Source of the DNA: Clostridiales bacterium | GTDB taxonomy: Bacteria > Bacillota > Clostridia > Christensenellales > Aristaeellaceae | Length of the DNA: 64,000 nt | Assembly (NCBI GenBank): GCA_004556395.1 | Contig: SFHK01000005.1 | Span: 3,381 to 67,380 of the forward strand | Direction of reading: 5' to 3' | In this document: one piece after another, positions 33,905-41,755 of the stretch | Layout of the letters: each line of letters begins with the position of its first letter | How positions within the stretch are numbered: the first letter of the stretch is position 1 | The notes under the pieces: model-generated | Seen by the model: only the letters and a program-made list of their open reading frames with translations | Told to the model about the DNA's origin: nothing | Databases searched by the model: none | Program-made: the position numbers and the translations under genes

Positions 33905-34162
33905 TAAAAAAACGCCTCAAGGAATTTCTTCCTTGAGGCGGAATAAACCCGTGGTACCACTCAAATTGCGCTTTCGCGCCGCTCAGCAGGCTCTGACAAG
34001 CCCTGCGCCCGTAACGCTGCGCCTGCGGGAAGCGGCTACTGAAGCTTCACCCTTCCAGCTCGGGAGTGATGGGTTCCCGGACGCAGGCTCACACCGGCTT
34101 TCACCAACCGCCGGCTCTCTGTGGAAAGCGCGCGACCAACCGTCTCCGTCATCGCTGTTCTG
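33905..34162 (-). promoter_or_regulatory. T-box leader, specifier AUC (Ile)
   Basis: A complete T-box: K-turn strand ATGACGGAGACG, AGAGAGCCGGCGG...TGGTG distal part, T-box sequence GAGTGGTACCACGG (33949-33962) and a terminator (33911-33940, then seven T). The lower helix GGAG/CUCC places AUC (34068-34070) as specifier, followed by the usual A, inside GAACCCATCAC. It should switch on the second XRE-cupin-acyl-CoA synthetase when tRNA-Ile is uncharged. Confidence 0.9.
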
Positions 34163-34168
34163 GCGTGA

Positions 34169-34197
34169 ATGATACCACGTTCCCCGCCGCCTGTCAA
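34169..34197 (-). promoter_or_regulatory. Sigma-A promoter of the Ile T-box unit
   Basis: TTGACA (34192-34197), 17 bases, TATCAT (34169-34174) on the minus strand. This is the right-hand edge of the branched-chain module; divergent genes start at 34393. Confidence 0.85.
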
Positions 34198-34322
34198 CAC
34201 CGAAACCGCGAATGTCCAAAGAATTAACGCGCCGCGGTTTCTTTACGGTGCCACCGCATAAATGAGGTGGTGACTTTACCCGTTTTTCGCGGTTTTCTGC
34301 GAAGAACGCCCCGCAATCCCCC

Positions 34323-34350
34323 TTGCATTTCGCGCGGCGGATGCTATAAT
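34323..34350 (+). promoter_or_regulatory. Promoter of the kinase-amidohydrolase-SDR operon
   Basis: TTGCAT (34323-34328), 16 bases, TATAAT (34345-34350), with a second TATAAT-like box (CTATAATG) 8 bases downstream. The ATG of the first gene lies about 36 bases below the predicted start. Confidence 0.65.
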
Positions 34351-34392
34351 CTATAATGAATCTTTTTGAAATGGCGGAAACGGAGGCGAAGG

Positions 34393-35256
34393 ATGCTGAA
34401 TTCCCTGCAAAACGAGCTGACCCGTCTGGGCGTTTCCTGTGACGCGCCCGCGATCATCCGAAGCCAGAACGGCGTTACCGTCGCGCGCGTTTCGAATGGC
34501 GGCGAATCCTGCATTCTCAAATTCTTTGAGCGCCCCGAATTCCGCCGCGAAATCGAGGCCTACCGTCTGCTGGGCTCGCTCGGCGTTCCGACCATTCGCG
34601 TACTCGCGCACACGGATTCCGCGCTGCTTTTGGAGGATCTTTCCGCAAGTCCCCGCTGGCGGCTCGCCGAAGCCGGAGATATGGCCGACTGCGAACTCGC
34701 GGAGCGGCTGGCCGAATGGTACGTCTGCCTGCACGCGCGCGGGCGCGAATATGTACGTGCGCACGGCGGCGGCCTGTACGACGAAACGGACGCCTTCACG
34801 CGGGAAAACCTCGCCCTCGCGCGGGAAAAGACCGACACGCACGCGCTGCCCATATGGGACGCGCTGGAACGCCGGTATGACGACCTCCGCGCCCGGCTCG
34901 ACCGCGCAGAGCGAACGCTGACCTACAACGACTTTTACTACACCAACATGGCCGTCGCCAGAGACCGAAGCGCCGTCTGCATGTTCGACTACAACCTGCT
35001 TGGCAAGGGCTTCGCGAGTTCCGACCTTTCAAACGTCACCTCGTCGCTCTCGAAGGAAGCGGGCGAAGTCTTCCTGCGCGCCTACGACCGGCCGATCGAT
35101 CCGGCGGAACGAGCGCTGAACGACGTGATGAGCGTGCTCGTCGGGCTGATTTTCGCCTGCCAGCGCGAACACTTCCCCAGCTGGGGAAACGCGTGTCTGG
35201 CCGAGCTGCAAAACGGATTCGAGGAAAAAATCGCCCGTCTCTGCGACCATGCGTAA
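34393..35256 (+). CDS. Aminoglycoside-phosphotransferase-fold kinase-like protein
   Basis: A 287-residue protein of the APH/choline kinase fold. The catalytic loop reads TYNDFYYTNMAV (about 184-195) with Asn where most members have His (HxDxxxxN), while the catalytic Asp and metal-binding Asn are kept; CMFDYNLLGKG supplies the second metal Asp. Family members phosphorylate small hydroxyl compounds such as sugars, choline or antibiotics. The substrate is unknown, and I see no reason to call it resistance. The ATG at 34393 has GGAGG 6 bases upstream. Confidence 0.78.
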   Translation: MLNSLQNELTRLGVSCDAPAIIRSQNGVTVARVSNGGESCILKFFERPEFRREIEAYRLLGSLGVPTIRVLAHTDSALLLEDLSASPRWRLAEAGDMADCELAERLAEWYVCLHARGREYVRAHGGGLYDETDAFTRENLALAREKTDTHALPIWDALERRYDDLRARLDRAERTLTYNDFYYTNMAVARDRSAVCMFDYNLLGKGFASSDLSNVTSSLSKEAGEVFLRAYDRPIDPAERALNDVMSVLVGLIFACQREHFPSWGNACLAELQNGFEEKIARLCDHA

Positions 35257-35275
35257 CGAACCGGGAGGCATTTCC

Positions 35276-36067
35276 ATGTACACCATCTTTGATGCGCACG
35301 CGCACATCTACCCCGAAAAAATCGCTGTCAAGGCGGCGCACGCCATCGGCGACTTCTACGATATTCCCATGAAATACGACGGCACCGTCGAGCATCTGCT
35401 CGCGCTGGGCGACGAGTTCGGCGTGCAGAAATTTCTCGTTCACTCGGTGGCCACGGTCGAGCATCAGGTCACGCGCATCAACGACTTTATCATCGCCGAA
35501 TGCCGCGCGCACCCGGAGCGCTTCATCGGCTTCGCCACGCTGCACCCGGACTTCGAAAACCCCTTTGATGAGCTGAACCGTGTGAAGGCGGAGGGGCTGC
35601 GCGGTGTGAAGCTGCACCCCGATTTTCAGAAATTCGAGATCAGCGACCCCGTCATGGACGAGGCCTACGAGGCCATGGCGCAGCTGAACCTGCCGGTTCT
35701 GTTTCACACCGGCGACCGGCGCTATCACTTTTCGTCGCCGTCGCACATTCCGGTCATTCGCCGCAGGCATCCGCACCTGAAGATCATCTGCGCGCATTTC
35801 GGCGGCTACACCGAATGGGACGAAGCCGAAAAATGCCTGAAGGGCGAGGATATCTGGGTGGATTCGTCCAGCTCGTTCTTCGCGCTGGGCGTGGAGCGCG
35901 TGCGGCACCTGATCAGCCTGTACGGCGAAGAGCGCGTGCTGTTCGGCAGCGACTACCCAATGTGGAGCGTCGGCGACGAGATTCAGAACATTCTGTCGCT
36001 GAACCTGCCCGCGCGCGTGAACGAACAGATTTTCTCCGGAAATCTTTCCAAGCTTCTGAACCTGTAA
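35276..36067 (+). CDS. Metal-dependent hydrolase, amidohydrolase-2 family
   Basis: A 263-residue TIM-barrel hydrolase. IFDAHAHIYPEK gives the HxH metal site, GVKLHPDFQKF the bridging region, and ICAHFGG and FGSDYPMWS the later metal and catalytic residues (His and Asp), as in ACMSD-like amidohydrolases. The family hydrolyses or decarboxylates small cyclic or aromatic compounds; the substrate is unknown. GGGAGG lies 7 bases before the ATG. It follows the kinase-like gene by 19 bases. Confidence 0.85.
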   Translation: MYTIFDAHAHIYPEKIAVKAAHAIGDFYDIPMKYDGTVEHLLALGDEFGVQKFLVHSVATVEHQVTRINDFIIAECRAHPERFIGFATLHPDFENPFDELNRVKAEGLRGVKLHPDFQKFEISDPVMDEAYEAMAQLNLPVLFHTGDRRYHFSSPSHIPVIRRRHPHLKIICAHFGGYTEWDEAEKCLKGEDIWVDSSSSFFALGVERVRHLISLYGEERVLFGSDYPMWSVGDEIQNILSLNLPARVNEQIFSGNLSKLLNL

Positions 36068-36120
36068 CGCGATACCTGCCCTGAAAACCGGGCATGATTA
36101 TTAGCATGGAGGTTGTATCT

Positions 36121-36867
36121 ATGAGACTGAAGGACAAGGTTGCCATCATCACAGGCGGAAGCCGCGGCATCGGCTATGCCACGGTCGAAAAGTTCCTGAA
36201 CGAGGGCGCGAAGGTCATCCTGACGGCGAGCTCCCCCGCCACCGCGGCCAAGGCCGTTGCGAAGCTGAAGGAACAGTACCCCGACGCGCCCGTCGAGGGC
36301 ATCAGCCCGAACCTGACCAGCTTGGAATCCGTGAAGGAAGCCTTTGACGACATCCTTGCCCGCTATGGCCGCATCGACATCCTGATCAACAACGCCGGTG
36401 TTTCCGAGAGCACCCCGCTCACGCAATACACCGAGGAGACCTACGACAAGGTGATGGATCTGAACGTGAAGGGCGTGTTCACCGCCACGCGCGCGGCCGT
36501 TGACTGCATGATTCAGCAGGGCGGCGGCGTTATCCTCAACACCTCCTCCATGGTCAGCATCTCCGGCCAGCCCGCCGGCTTCGCGTATCCCGCGTCCAAG
36601 TTCGCGGTCAACGGCATGACGATTTCGCTCGCGCGCGAGCTGGGCCCCAAGGGCATCCGCGTGAACGCCGTCGCCCCCGGCATCACGGAGACGGACATGA
36701 TGAAGGCCGTTCCGAAGAGCGTGATCGAACCCATGGTCGCCCGCATCCCGCTGCGCCGCATGGGACAGCCCGAGGACATCGCCAACGCCTTCGCGTTCCT
36801 CGCCTCCGATGAAGCCTCCTACATCACCGGCGTCATCCTGAGCGTGGACGGCATGGCGAGAAGCTGA
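36121..36867 (+). CDS. Short-chain dehydrogenase/reductase (SDR), FabG-like
   Basis: A 248-residue classical SDR. TGGSRGIG (about 12-19) binds NAD(P), NNAG is at about 88-91, and the catalytic Ser and YPASK (about 155-159) are in place. SDRs of this length reduce keto groups of acyl, sugar or other substrates; it is not in a fatty acid synthesis context. GGAGG lies 8 bases before the ATG. It is the last gene of this plus-strand operon. Confidence 0.9.
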   Translation: MRLKDKVAIITGGSRGIGYATVEKFLNEGAKVILTASSPATAAKAVAKLKEQYPDAPVEGISPNLTSLESVKEAFDDILARYGRIDILINNAGVSESTPLTQYTEETYDKVMDLNVKGVFTATRAAVDCMIQQGGGVILNTSSMVSISGQPAGFAYPASKFAVNGMTISLARELGPKGIRVNAVAPGITETDMMKAVPKSVIEPMVARIPLRRMGQPEDIANAFAFLASDEASYITGVILSVDGMARS

Positions 36868-36884
36868 CTGCACCTATACCATAA

Positions 36885-37043
36885 GGCAACGCCGCACAAT
36901 TCTGCGGCGCGTCGGGCGACGTCTTTTCCGTCATCTGATGCATGCGGATTTCTCAATTTGCCTCCAGCAAACCTTCGAAACTCGCATTGCATATGACGAA
37001 AAATCCATTCACCGGCCGGCCGTCTCATTTGTGCGGCGTTGCC
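36885..37043. mobile_element. MITE-like palindromic element with 15-base terminal inverted repeats
   Basis: GGCAACGCCGCACAA (36885-36899) is repeated as its exact inverse, TTGTGCGGCGTTGCC (37029-37043), with about 130 bases between. The interior shows further inner pairing (TTTTCCGTCAT against ATGACGAAAAA) and no coding potential. A short TAA flanks both sides but a target duplication is not certain. The size and structure fit a miniature inverted-repeat element or a relic of one. Confidence 0.6.
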
Positions 37044-37045
37044 CT

Positions 37046-37085
37046 AAAAAACCAAGGGGGCGTCTCGCAAGGCGAGATGCCCCCC
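37046..37085 (-). terminator. Terminator of the ribose-type ABC operon
   Basis: On the minus strand GGGGGCATCTCGC pairs with GCGAGACGCCCCC around a short loop and is followed by TTGGTTTTTT. It lies 15 bases after the binding-protein stop codon. Confidence 0.85.
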
Positions 37086-37100
37086 TAAATGTCAAATCGA

Positions 37101-38159
37101 TCAATCGTAAACCAGCATGGAGATCATTTCGTCGTCGATATTCTCGGCGGTGTACCACTGCGCGCCGGTATCCACGTCGTGCACTTCCTCGCCGTTGGCA
37201 GCCTTCACAGCCAGCTCAACCGCGTAATAGCCGATCATGTAGGGATCCTGCGTGACGGAGCCGATGAACCAGCCGTTGCGAACGGCGTTCTTCTGGCTGG
37301 CGCCCGCGTCGAAGCCCGCGACCATCAGGCCGTCATAGCGACCGCCCTTGGCGAGGTCGGAGCCGTCGGCCGTGGCGGAGAGGAAGCCGGTAACGGCGTT
37401 CTCATTGGAGAGGAACACGGCCTTCAGACCGTCAAGGTTCAGAACGGCGTTCGAGGTGCTGACCAGATCGGTGACCTGCGTGGTGGCGGAAACCTGAACG
37501 TTGATGATCACGCCCGCGTCCTTCACTTCGTTCTTCCAGAGGTCGTGGCCGGTCACGGACACGGTGTTGTGCGCGCCCGCCAGCTCGGTCATCCTGTTGA
37601 CGAAGCCGGTCGTGCGTCCGACGATGGAGGCGGAAACGGCTTCCTGAGAGATAACGCCGATGACCACAGGCTTGTCAGCCGTCGCGGCCTTGAGCATATC
37701 GACAAAGCCTTCCTGCTCCATCAGCTTATCGGCGGCGAGCGCCGCGGCGTTTTCATTGTTGGTGGAAGCGGTCGCCTTGATCGCGCCTTCGGGCGCGTTC
37801 GGCACGCCGGAGTCAAAGCCGATGACCGGGATGCCCTTTTCGATGCACTCCTGCAGCTCGCTCATAACCGCGTCCGTGGACAGAGCCGCCAGCGCAAGCG
37901 CCTTCGGCTTCTTCGCCATTTCGGACTTGAGCATTTCTACCTGAACGTCAACGTCGGTTTCGGAAGCGGGGCCGTCGAAGTAGATGTCCACATTGTAATC
38001 CTGAGCGGCCTTCTGCGCGCCGGCGTAGACGGTCTGCCAGAACTGGTGCTGGAAGCCCTTCGATACCACGGGGATGTAGAGCTTCTCATCCGCAATAGCG
38101 CCGGCGCACATCGCCAGTACCATCAGGAAGGCCAGCAGGATCGCAAGAGTTTTTTTCAT
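37101..38159 (-). CDS. Sugar ABC transporter substrate-binding protein (RbsB-like)
   Basis: A 352-residue type I periplasmic-binding-like protein. A signal peptide (about 1-23) ends near a Cys (LAMCAGA), so lipid attachment is possible although the lipobox is imperfect. VVSKGFQHQFWQTVYAGAQKAA, IGFDSGVPN and the Asn/Asp-rich TASTNNENAA segment are typical of ribose/galactose-type binding proteins. It binds a sugar outside the cell for the adjacent permease and ATPase. The sugar is unknown. Confidence 0.9.
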   Translation of the reverse strand: MKKTLAILLAFLMVLAMCAGAIADEKLYIPVVSKGFQHQFWQTVYAGAQKAAQDYNVDIYFDGPASETDVDVQVEMLKSEMAKKPKALALAALSTDAVMSELQECIEKGIPVIGFDSGVPNAPEGAIKATASTNNENAAALAADKLMEQEGFVDMLKAATADKPVVIGVISQEAVSASIVGRTTGFVNRMTELAGAHNTVSVTGHDLWKNEVKDAGVIINVQVSATTQVTDLVSTSNAVLNLDGLKAVFLSNENAVTGFLSATADGSDLAKGGRYDGLMVAGFDAGASQKNAVRNGWFIGSVTQDPYMIGYYAVELAVKAANGEEVHDVDTGAQWYTAENIDDEMISMLVYD

Positions 38160-38226
38160 GTTGGGGTTCCTCCTTTTCTTAATTGGGGGTTTCTATTCTC
38201 ACCGGGACGCGCCCGGAAGGAGACGA

Positions 38227-39228
38227 TCAGTTTTTGCGAACCCGGGACGCCGCGCGGATTCTGGCCTGATCCAGAAGCACCGCGCCGATAACGACCACGC
38301 CGGTAAAGAACGTCTGCCACTGCGACTGGAGACCGATGGACGGAAGGCCGTTCTTGAGCACGGACATGATGAACACGCCGATCATCGTGCCGATGATCGA
38401 TCCGGAGCCGCCCGCCATGGACGTGCCGCCGATGATCACGGCGGTAATGCCGTTCATTTCCAGTCCGTTGCCCGTTCCGGGAATGACCGTCGTGTAGCAC
38501 GCCGCGTAAAAGATGCCCGCGATCGCGCAGAACAGCCCGCAAACGGTGTAAATCAGAATCTTCCAGTTATCCGTCTTGACGCCGGACAGGCGGGCCGCTT
38601 CCTCGTTCGAGCCGATCGCCAGCGCGTACCGCCCGAACTTTGTTTTGCTCAGAAGGAAAATCGCGATAAAGAACGCCGCGAACAGGTATACCGCGCCAAT
38701 CGGGAAACCCTTGATTCCCAGCAGGTCGCAGCGGTAGAACGCCTTTTTGAACCATTCGTTGGCCGTGCCGATGGTCGGGAATCGCTGCGTCTGAACATTG
38801 GTAATAATGGAGCCGAGACCCAGCGTGACCATCTGCGTTCCGAGCGTCGCGATAAACGGCGGGAGCTTGAATTTCGCGATCATCACGCCATTCAAAAGAC
38901 CGAACAGTGTGCCCACCGCCACGCTCAGCAGAAGACCCGTCCACAGCGGCAATCCCCATTTGCTAAAGGCGTAGCAGCCGATCAGCGCCGAGCACATCAT
39001 GTTCGATCCCAGAGAGAGGTCAATGCCGCCGGAAATGATTACGAACGTCACGCCGAAGGCCATGAAGCCCACATAATACGACGACTCGAGAATGGTCTTC
39101 AGGGTATACACATCGAAGAAGTTCTTTCCAAACACGGAAAAGAACACATAGAGGATTACCAGCGCCACCGGCGCGAGGAGCGCCTGAAGGTTCAGCTTCT
39201 TATTGTTTTTTCTGTTGATATTTTCCAT
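38227..39228 (-). CDS. Sugar ABC transporter permease (RbsC-like)
   Basis: A 333-residue polytopic permease with about eight to ten transmembrane helices. ISGGIDLSLGSNM, KLPPFIATLGTQMVTLG and the ATPase-contact loop IGSNEEAARLSGVKTDNWK are family signatures. A single permease gene is present, which implies a homodimer. The gene begins 3 bases after the ATPase stop codon. Confidence 0.93.
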   Translation of the reverse strand: MENINRKNNKKLNLQALLAPVALVILYVFFSVFGKNFFDVYTLKTILESSYYVGFMAFGVTFVIISGGIDLSLGSNMMCSALIGCYAFSKWGLPLWTGLLLSVAVGTLFGLLNGVMIAKFKLPPFIATLGTQMVTLGLGSIITNVQTQRFPTIGTANEWFKKAFYRCDLLGIKGFPIGAVYLFAAFFIAIFLLSKTKFGRYALAIGSNEEAARLSGVKTDNWKILIYTVCGLFCAIAGIFYAACYTTVIPGTGNGLEMNGITAVIIGGTSMAGGSGSIIGTMIGVFIMSVLKNGLPSIGLQSQWQTFFTGVVVIGAVLLDQARIRAASRVRKN

Positions 39229-39231
39229 GGT

Positions 39232-40734
39232 TCAGCCTCCCGTATGCTGTGTCGCGAGGGTCATGATCTTCTCCTGTGTCGCTTCCTCGATGGGCAGTTC
39301 GCCCGTTTTTACGCCTTCGCACATTACCACTACCCGGTCGGACATGCGCAAAAGCTCCGGCATTTCCGACGAAATCATAATGATCGACTTGCCCTGGCGA
39401 ACCAGATCGTTCATCAGCTTATAGATTTCGCTCTTCGCGCCCACGTCGATGCCGCGCGTCGGCTCGTCGAAAATGAGGATATCGCAGTTTCTTTCCAGCC
39501 ATTTGCCGATGACGACCTTCTGCTGATTTCCGCCGGAGAGACCCTTTGTCGGCGCGTGAACGCCCGGTGTCTTGATCTGAATGCGATCGACGTATTTTTT
39601 CGCCGTGTGCGCCACCTTGCGATCGTTAATCACGGGGCCGGAGGACATGGCGTTCAGATTTGGCAGCGCCACATTGTCCGCCACCGAAAGCCCGAGACAC
39701 AAGCCAAAGCGCTTTCGATCCTCCGACAGATAGCCGATGCCCGCGCGCACCGCGTCGTTCGGGGATGTGATGCGCATTTTTCTACCCTGAACAATGATTT
39801 CACCACCGGACATCGGATCCGCGCCGCAGATCAGGCGCGCAACCTCCGTGCGCCCCGCGCCCATCAGGCCGGCAAGCCCGAGAATCTCGCCCTTTTTAAG
39901 CGTAAAGCTCACGCCCTTGACCGCCGGGGAGCGAAGATTTATGACCTCCAGCACGACGGGCGCGGTCTCCGGGACAGCGGATTTCGTCTTCGGCTGCTCA
40001 TAGATCACGCGGCCGACCATCATGCTGATGATATCGTCCATGGACACGTCCGCCATATTGCGCGTGCCGACGTATTTGCCGTCGCGCATAACGGTAACGC
40101 GATCGGCGATGATGCGCAATTCCTCCATGCGATGCGATATGTAAACGATGCCGACGCCCTGCGCCTTCAGCCTTCGAATGAACGTGAAAAGGTCTTCGAT
40201 TTCCGATTCCGTCAGCGCCGCGGTCGGCTCGTCCATGATCAGAATCCGCGTATTGCTGAACGACAGCGCCTTGGCGATTTCGACCATCTGCTGCTTGGCG
40301 ACGGTGAGTGTGCGCACGCGCGTGCCCGCGCGGATATCCGTCAGGCGCAGTGAGTCGAGCAGCGCGTTTGTCTGCGCATCCTGCTTCGCGCCGTTCAGGA
40401 GAATGCCCTGCGTCGGTTCGCGGCCGATATAAATGTTCTCAGAGACCGTCAGATCCTGCATCAGGTTGATTTCCTGATGGATGATGCTGATGCCCAGACG
40501 CTGCGCTTCCAGCGTGCTTTTGACGTTGATTTCCCTGCCGTCCAGTCGGACGCTTCCACCGTCGCGCGGGTAAATACCGGACAGAATCTTCATCAGCGTG
40601 GATTTGCCCGCGCCGTTTTCTCCCACCAGCGCGTGCACCTCGCCCGCGCGAAGTTCGAATCGGCAGTCATCCAACGCGTGAACGCCGGGGAAATACTTTT
40701 GAATTCCCTGCATTTCCAGTATCGGCTGAACCAA
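39232..40734 (-). CDS. Sugar ABC transporter ATPase with two nucleotide-binding domains (RbsA/MglA-like)
   Basis: A 500-residue ATPase with two ABC domains in tandem. The first has GENGAGKSTLMK and LIMDEPTAALTE; the second has a degenerate Walker A (GLMGAGRTEVA) as in RbsA, and LSGGNQQKVVIGKWL with IFDEPTRGID. The best ribosome site (GGAGG, 7 bases) points to a TTG start at 40732-40734 rather than the upstream ATG at 40782 or an internal ATG at 40713. It is the first gene of the transport operon. Confidence 0.92.
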   Translation of the reverse strand: MVQPILEMQGIQKYFPGVHALDDCRFELRAGEVHALVGENGAGKSTLMKILSGIYPRDGGSVRLDGREINVKSTLEAQRLGISIIHQEINLMQDLTVSENIYIGREPTQGILLNGAKQDAQTNALLDSLRLTDIRAGTRVRTLTVAKQQMVEIAKALSFSNTRILIMDEPTAALTESEIEDLFTFIRRLKAQGVGIVYISHRMEELRIIADRVTVMRDGKYVGTRNMADVSMDDIISMMVGRVIYEQPKTKSAVPETAPVVLEVINLRSPAVKGVSFTLKKGEILGLAGLMGAGRTEVARLICGADPMSGGEIIVQGRKMRITSPNDAVRAGIGYLSEDRKRFGLCLGLSVADNVALPNLNAMSSGPVINDRKVAHTAKKYVDRIQIKTPGVHAPTKGLSGGNQQKVVIGKWLERNCDILIFDEPTRGIDVGAKSEIYKLMNDLVRQGKSIIMISSEMPELLRMSDRVVVMCEGVKTGELPIEEATQEKIMTLATQHTGG

Positions 40735-40793
40735 GGCGTTCCCTCCTAAATCGCAGCTGCGTTTTGTTATGCCCCTTGACATTCAATATCTAT

Positions 40794-40822
40794 ATAATAC
40801 AGTTCTCGCGATAGATTGTCAA
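40794..40822 (-). promoter_or_regulatory. Sigma-A promoter of the ribose-type ABC operon
   Basis: TTGACA (40817-40822), 17 bases, TATTAT (40794-40799) on the minus strand. The region around it has dyad elements (ATCTAT and ATAGAT about 20 bases apart, TTGACA and TGTCAA at the ends) that could be an operator. The 130 bases upstream to the next terminator are AT-rich with nothing else that I recognise. Confidence 0.7.
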
Positions 40823-40944
40823 CATATTTTTTGTTTTGTTCAGTTAAGATAAAACTTCAGCCCGTCCATGTACCTTATTCATTTATATTAATTGTGCAAC
40901 CTTCTTCGCATTAAAAAGGCAGCTTCCGTTCTATTTCTTTACGG

Positions 40945-40992
40945 TGAAAAATCCCACGGCGCGGTCTTATGAAGCACACCGCGCCATGGGAT
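40945..40992 (-). terminator. Terminator after the TIGR04086-like gene
   Basis: ATCCCATGGCGCGGT pairs with ACCGCGCCGTGGGAT around a loop of about 12 bases, followed by TTTTTC on the minus strand. It separates the small membrane protein gene from the ABC operon. Confidence 0.8.
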
Positions 40993-41027
40993 CGTTTTCA
41001 TTCTTTGCGTAAGGATCCTCCGTTTAT

Positions 41028-41411
41028 TCAGCCGCGCGTCCGCCGTCCTCCGCGCAGGTTGGCCAGCGCAACCCCGGCCGCCGCGCCTACCAGCGCGCCC
41101 GCCGCGATTTCCATGGCCAGCACCTTTGCCGCGGGCTCGGAGCCGTCGATCAGGCTATAGAAGCCATAGCCGAGCAGCATATACAGCATGCCCACCAGCG
41201 CGCCCGTCAGAAGTCCCTTTTCCCCGCCGACGCCCACGGCGAACAGCGTGCCCGCCAGGATGCTCACGAGCTTCACAACCTGATTGATCGCCGTCAGGTG
41301 CGTCGTGCGCAGCCCCGCGTAGATCACCAGCAGCGTGATGCCCGCCATCAACAAAAGCGTAATCGCCCCCGCGGCCAGCGCCCCGCGCAGCACGCGGAAG
41401 ACGCGCCCCAT
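41028..41411 (-). CDS. TIGR04086/YrzE-like small membrane protein
   Basis: A 127-residue protein with four transmembrane helices, a basic start (GRVFRVLRGAL) and a glycine-rich loop (GVGGEKGLLTGALVGMLY). It fits the TIGR04086 family of Firmicutes membrane proteins, whose function is not known. An upstream TTG at 41426 has a stronger ribosome site (GGGAGG, 7 bases) and would add five residues, so the exact start is open. It follows the tandem repeat region on the same strand. Confidence 0.7.
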   Translation of the reverse strand: MGRVFRVLRGALAAGAITLLLMAGITLLVIYAGLRTTHLTAINQVVKLVSILAGTLFAVGVGGEKGLLTGALVGMLYMLLGYGFYSLIDGSEPAAKVLAMEIAAGALVGAAAGVALANLRGGRRTRG

Positions 41412-41480
41412 TCTGTCCTCGCGCAAGATACCGCCTCCCCGAACCATCTTCGTGTAAGGAGCATATGCGCCTGTCCCTCA

Positions 41481-41755
41481 TCAGATGAATGGACGGCGGT
41501 CGAGCACGATTTTCAGCGGCACGGCGGACAGATATTCGCCGAACCGCATGTGCAGGTCGTCAAAGGACTTATCCGCCTTCATGTCGGCGATCAACACGCA
41601 AGCCTTGCGCCTGCCCCATCAGATGAACGGACGACGGTCGAGCACGATTTTCAGCGGGACGGCGGACAGGTACTCGCCGAACCGCATGTGCAGGTCGTCA
41701 AAGGATTTGTCTGCCTTCGGGTCGACGATTAACATGCAGCCTTGCGCCTGTCCCA
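41481..41755 (-). repeat. Two tandem copies of the 3' end of the downstream-named toroid gene
   Basis: Two units (41481-41618 and 41619-41755) repeat the last part of the gene at 41756-42739 with a period of 137-138 bases. Each would encode KADKSFDDLHMRFG, then EYLSAVPLKIVLDRRPFI and a stop, matching the gene's own C-terminus except that 14 codons (AMCALSELQTALPG) are missing in both copies. Most differences are synonymous. No ribosome site or start precedes the units, so they look like duplicated gene ends rather than genes. Confidence 0.85.

Noticed and set aside
34393..35256. Aminoglycoside resistance from the APH-like fold
   Set aside because: The fold covers many sugar and small-molecule kinases, the active-site His is replaced, and the operon context is metabolic.
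40775..40799. TTGACA followed by TATAAT on the plus strand
   Set aside because: The spacer is only 11 bases, and there is no plus-strand gene downstream; the minus-strand promoter over the same DNA is convincing.
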